Positions 6,009 to 10,129 of a stretch of 10,129 nucleotides of DNA are shown piece after piece (the first letter of the stretch is position 1; every line of letters starts with the position of its first letter). Origin of the DNA: UBA6770 sp965661115 (GTDB lineage: Bacteria; Bacteroidota; Bacteroidia; Flavobacteriales_G; Salibacteraceae). The notes under the pieces were generated by a model, which ran no database searches, was not told where the DNA came from, and saw nothing but the letters and a program-made list of their open reading frames with translations. The stretch is from NCBI GenBank assembly GCA_965661115.1, contig CBFICO010000089.1:1-10129 (forward strand), written 5' to 3'. The translations under genes were made by a program, and so were the position numbers.

Positions 6009-8201
6009 ATGAAGCCCATTTTATTTCTTCTTAGTGTTCTGTTTTTGTCGGTTACTGTAACGGCAGGTAAAATTGACAAGGCGTACGAAGCGCTCAGAAT
6101 CTACAACTACTTTAAGGCAAAAGAACTCTTTGAAAAAAGCTATAAAAAGGATACGGCGGCTTCAGGTTATGGTCTCAGTATTATTTACTTAAGGCAAGAC
6201 AATCCTTTTCACCAACCCGATTCAGCGTTGAAGTTTATTCTAGCTTCTGAAAAAGCCTATTCAAATTCCGACGAAAAAAAGCGCGCTAAACTCTTTGCTC
6301 TTGGAATAGATTCCATGGAGATTAGAGAACAAAAAGAAAAGGTAAGCAACCACTTTTTTGAACAGGCTAAAAAACAAAATACCGAAGCAGCACTAAATAA
6401 TTTCATAGCTCAACACCCTTGGTTCAAACGAATGGAAGAGGCTAAAAAGTTTAGGAATCGAGTTGCATTTACTGCAGCCAATCAACAAAATACCTGGGAG
6501 GCATATCAAGCTTTTTTCTTGAACTATCCAGAGGCGAAACAATCGGCAGAGGCCAGACACAATTACGACAGATTGTTTTATGAGCATCAAACCAAATCGG
6601 GAAAAGTTTCTGATTACGAGACTTTTTTAAAAGAATACCCTATGAGTCCATACGTAAACGAGGCGCAATACGAAATTTACGCCCTGACTACGGGAATAGA
6701 AAAGGCGGAGGTGTACCATAGTTTTATTAAAAATTACCCCAACAATCGGAATGTAAAAGAGGCGTGGAGAAGAGTATATGTTTTATCGGTTACAAAAAAC
6801 GACCCCATTCATTTACAAGCCTTTTTGAGCAAGTATCCCGATTATCCTTTTAAGGCTGAAATGATGTTGAACGTTGATTTGCTCAACGCTACTTATTTGC
6901 CGTTTCGGTTGAGAGAGAAATGGGGCTTTATAAACGATTTGGGTCAGATAAAAATTAAAGCAGTTTACGATTGGGTGGAGCCTTTTTCTGAAGGAATGGC
7001 TATGGTTGGTAAAGGTACTTTCACTGGGTTTATCAATAAAAAAGGAGAAGTGGTAGTACCTATTTCGTATGATGATGCTGGAACCTTTGTAAACGGTTTT
7101 GCCTGGATTGAACAAGGCGGAAAATACGGCTTGGTAAATAACCATGGTCAATTGGTAATCCCCGCTAGATACGATGATGTTGGTGAGATGCACGAGAAGC
7201 GAATAAAGGTTCAGCGCGAGGGCTTGTATGGCTATTTCAACGATCAAATCATGATTAAAATTCCAAATAAATTCGATAGAGCATTCGATTTTGAAAAAGG
7301 CAAAGCACGTGTTACTTTTCAAGGGAAACAGGGCATAATTGATTATAACGGTACGTACATAATTGAACCTAAATACGACTGGTTGTGGTTTTTATCCGAT
7401 TCGTTAATGAAGGCAAGAATTGGAGACAACTTCGGATTGCTTACACTAAACGGCGATACAGTTTTACCTATGGAATATCAGTTTATAGGAGATATTGCGG
7501 AAGGAAAAATCTTAATAGCGAAAGACGACAAGTACGGTTTCGTAAACCTGAAAGGAGAGCAAATTATTGATTTGAAATACGCTTTTTCTCCAATTGTAGG
7601 AACCAACAACACCTTCAAAAATGGATACAAGGAAGTCAGAAATAAAAAGGGTTTATACGGTATTGTAGATTCAACCAGTGATAAGGTTTTTCCCCATCTA
7701 TTTGATAACGTTGGAGCGTATAACCCAGCTGGCTTAACAGCCGTGATGCGATACGGGAAATGGGGGTATGCTAATCAAAATGTAAAGCTAAAAATTAACT
7801 ATCAATATGAGTACGCGAGCGATTTTGAATTTGGCTTAGCCAAGGTAAAATCCAAAGGGAAATATGGGTTAATAAACCCGGATGGAAAATTTGTAATTCC
7901 AGCTGAATACGATAACCTAAGCAATTTTCAATTCAACTGGATGTTAGCAGAAAAAGGAGGGAAGTTCGGGCTGATTACAAGAAACAACGAATTGGTATTT
8001 GCTCCTAAATACGAGAAAATAGAATCACTTGGAGATAATATAATTCGAGTATATGCCAATGAACGCATTTCCTATTACAATGTAGAAAAAGAAACTTTTG
8101 TTTATGTAGAATCGGGCTTTACCACGGAGGTTGAAGTGGAAGAAGACAAACAAGAAGAAGAAAACAACGAGCCAAAAGAGGTTGCTAAGCCGAGGTATTA
8201 A
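6009..8201 (+). CDS. Exported WG-repeat protein with N-terminal helical 'YP' repeats
   Basis: This protein has 730 residues. An N-terminal hydrophobic stretch (PILFLLSVLFLSVTVTA, 3-19) looks like a signal peptide, so export across the inner membrane is expected. Residues about 21-290 are helical and TPR-like; five units end in a [YH]P motif (Pro137, 174, 211, 244, 277; spacing 37, 37, 33, 33), of the form FLxxYP. Residues about 300-690 hold eleven WG-type repeats (KWGFI, KYGLV, LYGYF and so on) with the key Gly at 306, 340, 374, 408, 442, 476, 510, 551, 586, 620 and 654. The tail is very acidic (EVEVEEDKQEEE). WG repeats are common in Bacteroidota; their role is unknown, and a binding or scaffold role is only a guess. 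I chose ATG 6009 because it starts the signal peptide; a TTG at 6000 in the same frame overlaps the promoter. It ends with tandem in-frame stops, TAA TAG. Confidence 0.9.
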   Translation: MKPILFLLSVLFLSVTVTAGKIDKAYEALRIYNYFKAKELFEKSYKKDTAASGYGLSIIYLRQDNPFHQPDSALKFILASEKAYSNSDEKKRAKLFALGIDSMEIREQKEKVSNHFFEQAKKQNTEAALNNFIAQHPWFKRMEEAKKFRNRVAFTAANQQNTWEAYQAFFLNYPEAKQSAEARHNYDRLFYEHQTKSGKVSDYETFLKEYPMSPYVNEAQYEIYALTTGIEKAEVYHSFIKNYPNNRNVKEAWRRVYVLSVTKNDPIHLQAFLSKYPDYPFKAEMMLNVDLLNATYLPFRLREKWGFINDLGQIKIKAVYDWVEPFSEGMAMVGKGTFTGFINKKGEVVVPISYDDAGTFVNGFAWIEQGGKYGLVNNHGQLVIPARYDDVGEMHEKRIKVQREGLYGYFNDQIMIKIPNKFDRAFDFEKGKARVTFQGKQGIIDYNGTYIIEPKYDWLWFLSDSLMKARIGDNFGLLTLNGDTVLPMEYQFIGDIAEGKILIAKDDKYGFVNLKGEQIIDLKYAFSPIVGTNNTFKNGYKEVRNKKGLYGIVDSTSDKVFPHLFDNVGAYNPAGLTAVMRYGKWGYANQNVKLKINYQYEYASDFEFGLAKVKSKGKYGLINPDGKFVIPAEYDNLSNFQFNWMLAEKGGKFGLITRNNELVFAPKYEKIESLGDNIIRVYANERISYYNVEKETFVYVESGFTTEVEVEEDKQEEENNEPKEVAKPRY

Positions 8202-8226
8202 TAGCGAATAAAACGTTTTCTTCTCG

Positions 8227-8281
8227 TCATTCTATTCCTGCCTACCGCAGACAGGCTTCAAACGGAATCTAGTCGAAGAAT
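8227..8281. repeat. Intergenic hairpin element with ATTCC/GGAAT arms
   Basis: Nested complementary pairs are visible: ATTCT (8229-8233) with AGAAT (8277-8281), ATTCC (8234-8238) with GGAAT (8264-8268), and an inner hairpin CCTGCCT/AGACAGG with one mismatch. The element opens with GTCATTC, as the 4365-4520 element does after its first two bases, so the two may be related. It begins 25 bases after the WG-repeat stop and could serve as its transcript end. Confidence 0.5.
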
Positions 8282-8354
8282 AATTTGAATCATAGATTCC
8301 TGTTTCCTCAGGAAGAACTACTTCATATTCGGTTTCTTTATTTCGCGTCCTGTA

Positions 8355-8410
8355 TCACTTCGAGTGTTTCAATTGAAGCTTTGAGCTGAAAATTGAAATG
8401 TATCGAGAAG
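8355..8410 (+). repeat. Intergenic palindromic repeat, copy 1 (forward)
   Basis: The outer arms are TCACTTCGAGTG (8355-8366) and TGTATCGAGAAG (8399-8410). The inner stem TTTCAATT (8367-8374) pairs with AATTGAAA (8391-8398), and a further AGCT/AGCT pair sits inside. It shares both outer arms with copies 2 and 3, which lie in the opposite orientation. Confidence 0.75.
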
Positions 8411-8424
8411 TAAAAGGATGGTAG

Positions 8425-8466
8425 CTTCTCGATACAATCCCGAAACTTCGTGATCACTCGAAGTGA
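8425..8466 (-). repeat. Intergenic palindromic repeat, copy 2 (reverse)
   Basis: On the plus strand it reads CTTCTCGATACA (8425-8436), an inner stem ATC.CGAA (8437-8444) pairing with TTCG.GAT (8447-8454), then CACTCGAAGTGA (8455-8466). The outer arms are the reverse complement of those of copy 1, with one changed base (C for T) in the right arm region, while the inner stem has a different sequence. Only 14 bases separate it from copy 1. Confidence 0.75.
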
Positions 8467-8491
8467 AAAGTATGCAGAAGTGTTAATGGAA

Positions 8492-8546
8492 CTTCTCGAC
8501 ACAATTCAAAAGCTTTCTTTCAGAGCTTTTGAATCACTCGAAGTGA
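8492..8546 (-). repeat. Intergenic palindromic repeat, copy 3 (reverse)
   Basis: On the plus strand it reads CTTCTCGACACA (8492-8503), then a perfect 11-base stem ATTCAAAAGCT (8504-8514) and AGCTTTTGAAT (8524-8534), then CACTCGAAGTGA (8535-8546). The outer arms match copy 2 with one base changed (C for T). The inner stem is again a new sequence. Seven T residues lie 11 bases downstream. Confidence 0.75.
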
Positions 8547-8647
8547 CATGGAGGGAGTTTTTTTGTAATGACAGCGCTGAACCATTAATGGAGTCTTTTC
8601 AAGAGGTCAACGAATGATAAAACCACCAAACCAACATTCGTCATCAA

Positions 8648-8683
8648 TTGTTCATTTACCAAAGTTCAAATTAGGTTTCTTTG
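8648..8683 (+). promoter_or_regulatory. Possible weak promoter of the Asp-box protein gene
   Basis: TTG at 8648-8650 could act as the -33 element. The -7 element would be either TAGGTTTC (8672-8679, 21 bases spacing) or TTTCTTTG (8676-8683), each with one mismatch to TAnnTTTG. Either would give a very short leader before the ATG at 8689. Confidence 0.35.
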
Positions 8684-8688
8684 TGTCT

Positions 8689-10129
8689 ATGAGATATAGT
8701 TTAATAATTCTGTTTTTATTCTTCGCTTCTGCAATTGGTGCGCAAGAGGATTTTATTCCTACCAATCCTTCAAATAATTACCTGGAATACCAGCAGCAGT
8801 TTGAGGAATGGTACAATAAGAACCAAGAGGAAAAAGGCTATAAGTGGTTTAATCGTTGGTTAAATTTTACCGAAACTAGAACAGGAGCGTATGGTAAAAT
8901 GGTTTCAACAGAAAGCTATTTAAAAGCTGCTCAACAAGTTAGTATAGAAAAAGGAAGCAGCTTTGGGGTACGTGCAACCGACTCAACTTGGATTCCTGAA
9001 GGTCCAGATACGTTAGTTGGCGCATATGAGCCTGCAAGCAGTCACGGAGTGGCACGAGTAAACACCATTACTTTTCATCCAACCGATACCAATGTGTATT
9101 GGGTTGGGGTTTCTCAAGGCGGAATTTGGAAAACCACTAATAGAGGTAAGAGTTATTTCCCAGTAAATGAGGGATTGCCTATTCTCCGCGTAAGTGATAT
9201 TGCTGTTGACCCTGCTCACCCTGATACATTGTATGCTTCGGTTTGCGATTACGCGTACATTGGCGTGGCACTATCTACAGATGGTAGAAAAAGAAATACC
9301 CACTACGGCGTTGGAATTTACAAAAGTTATGACGGTGGTTTAAGCTGGTCTCCGACAGGATTGACATACGAACAAGATGAATTTGACTATACCTTAATCC
9401 GCCGTGTTTTTGTAAACCCAACAAACTCACAAGAATTGATTTGTGCCGGAGTTGAGGGCATTTTAAAATCTTCTGATGGTGGCAATATTTGGACAAAAAT
9501 CTACAATGGATTGATCTGGGACTTTGAGCAAAATCCTAGGAATTACAAAACGCTGTATGCCAGTTCAGGTTATCTGTTCAATTTAAATATTGGGGAGCCA
9601 AAAATGATGGTTTCTCACGACTTTGGTGCTACTTGGAAAACCGTAGGACAAAACGTTTTTAATGTAAACGAGGACATGCAACGTGTTGAAATTACTGTAT
9701 CATACGCCGATACCAATTACTTGTACGCGGTATCTTGTAACAGAGCTCGAGGACTGTATGGTGTTTATTACAGCAGAGATGCCGGAAACTCATGGACGCA
9801 AACCATAAACGAAAATACTGGCCCAAATATTTTAGAATGGTATGGTGGTGATGGCTCGGGAGGGCAAGGTACCTATGACCTAACCATTTATGTTGATCGA
9901 AAGGACCCAAACAAAGTTTTTGTTGGAGGTGTTAACCTGTGGGGTAGTGCTGATGGCGGTTTAAATTGGGATATTTGTTCTTATTGGTTACGTTACTACG
10001 GATTTACCCCACACGCTGATCAGCATTACTTAACTTTTAATCTATTAGATCAACAATATTATTTGTGTAACGATGGTGGAATAAAGCGCACCGATACACT
10101 TATGTTGGGTTCTTGGAACGATACTCGAA
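8689..10129 (+). CDS. Secreted Asp-box (BNR/sortilin-like) repeat protein, 5' part (runs off right edge)
   Basis: The frame is open for 480 codons to the right edge, so the C-terminus is missing. It opens with a signal peptide (MRYS, a hydrophobic core LIILFLFFASAIG, then AQ; cleavage near residue 18). Residues about 115-200 match the start of the Bacteroidota VPS10/sortilin-like family: GVARVNTITFHPTD, then GVSQGGIWKTTNRG. Five Asp-boxes (SxDxGxxW) follow: SYDGGLSW 213-220, SSDGGNIW 261-268, SHDFGATW 309-316, SRDAGNSW 362-369 and SADGGLNW 420-427, with a degenerate one at 149-156 (TTNRGKSY). Such repeats form the blades of a beta-propeller. Large proteins of this type in the phylum usually carry a C-terminal type IX secretion signal; that part is outside the window. 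Annotation as a glycosyl hydrolase or sialidase would rest on the Asp-boxes alone and is not supported. Substrate and partner are unknown. Confidence 0.88.
   Translation, partial: MRYSLIILFLFFASAIGAQEDFIPTNPSNNYLEYQQQFEEWYNKNQEEKGYKWFNRWLNFTETRTGAYGKMVSTESYLKAAQQVSIEKGSSFGVRATDSTWIPEGPDTLVGAYEPASSHGVARVNTITFHPTDTNVYWVGVSQGGIWKTTNRGKSYFPVNEGLPILRVSDIAVDPAHPDTLYASVCDYAYIGVALSTDGRKRNTHYGVGIYKSYDGGLSWSPTGLTYEQDEFDYTLIRRVFVNPTNSQELICAGVEGILKSSDGGNIWTKIYNGLIWDFEQNPRNYKTLYASSGYLFNLNIGEPKMMVSHDFGATWKTVGQNVFNVNEDMQRVEITVSYADTNYLYAVSCNRARGLYGVYYSRDAGNSWTQTINENTGPNILEWYGGDGSGGQGTYDLTIYVDRKDPNKVFVGGVNLWGSADGGLNWDICSYWLRYYGFTPHADQHYLTFNLLDQQYYLCNDGGIKRTDTLMLGSWNDTR

Larger units (their letters stand above)
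8202..8688. other. 487-base gap without a gene, rich in palindromic repeats
   Basis: No reading frame of credible length or start is present on either strand. The first part holds a hairpin element (8227-8281) and a small hairpin, TTCCTG/CAGGAA (8297-8302 and 8309-8314). The middle is a cluster of three related palindromic repeats (8355-8546). A run of seven T (8558-8564) follows the last repeat at 11 bases distance. The rest has only short palindromes (CCATTAATGG at 8582-8591; CGAATG and CATTCG at 8611-8616 and 8635-8640) and the upstream region of the next gene. No terminator with an adjacent T-run is seen for the WG-repeat gene. Confidence 0.7.

Noticed and set aside
6813..7322. Minus-strand open frame of 169 codons opposite the WG-repeat gene
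   Set aside because: It mirrors the repeat-rich coding strand, lacks family resemblance, and has no promoter or start context.
8209..8218. AAAACGTTTT just after the WG-repeat stop as a terminator
   Set aside because: It is a perfect palindrome without room for a loop and has no following T-run of useful length.
8355..8546. A CRISPR array made of the clustered repeats
   Set aside because: The copies differ in orientation, spacing and inner sequence, and there are no uniform spacers or cas genes.

Overview
The window looks like chromosomal DNA from a member of the Bacteroidota, probably a free-living flavobacterium-like organism. The base composition is AT-rich. Start codons lack Shine-Dalgarno sequences, and Bacteroidota-type promoters (TTTG, about 20 bases, TAnnTTTG) lie upstream of genes. 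Three of the five genes encode exported proteins of types common in that phylum: a PKD-domain protein, a WG-repeat protein and an Asp-box (sortilin-like) repeat protein. The genus cannot be fixed from the sequence.

Layout. (1) Bases 1-566, minus strand: 5' part of a secreted PKD-domain protein that runs off the left edge. (2) Bases 567-756: divergent promoter region with a strong promoter for the next gene. (3) Bases 757-4137, plus strand: a complete fused adenosylcobalamin-dependent acyl-CoA mutase (IcmF type), followed at once by an intrinsic terminator. (4) Bases 4138-4706: a 569-base gap between convergent genes with no credible ORF, packed with inverted repeats: a 34-base near-perfect hairpin, a 156-base element with 19-base terminal inverted repeats, and a nested cruciform. 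(5) Bases 4707-5870, minus strand: an MFS drug/metabolite exporter. (6) Bases 5871-6008: divergent promoter region. (7) Bases 6009-8201, plus strand: an exported protein joining a helical repeat domain to eleven WG repeats. (8) Bases 8202-8688: a 487-base gap without a gene, holding a second hairpin element and three copies of a palindromic repeat, one more copy of which sits in the gap at 4618-4654. (9) Bases 8689-10129, plus strand: 5' part of a secreted Asp-box repeat protein that runs off the right edge.

Each gene appears to be its own transcription unit: neighbours are divergent, convergent or separated by repeat-rich gaps, so no operon or shared pathway is evident. IcmF would link branched and straight C4 acyl-CoA metabolism in the cytoplasm, the MFS protein exports an unknown compound, and the other three proteins act outside the inner membrane.

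No defence, phage or secretion cassette is visible. The most notable non-genic signal is the four-copy intergenic palindrome family, whose outer arms are conserved while the inner stems differ in sequence yet stay self-complementary. The most notable regulatory signal is a promoter so close to the ATG of the WG-repeat gene that its mRNA should be leaderless or nearly so.
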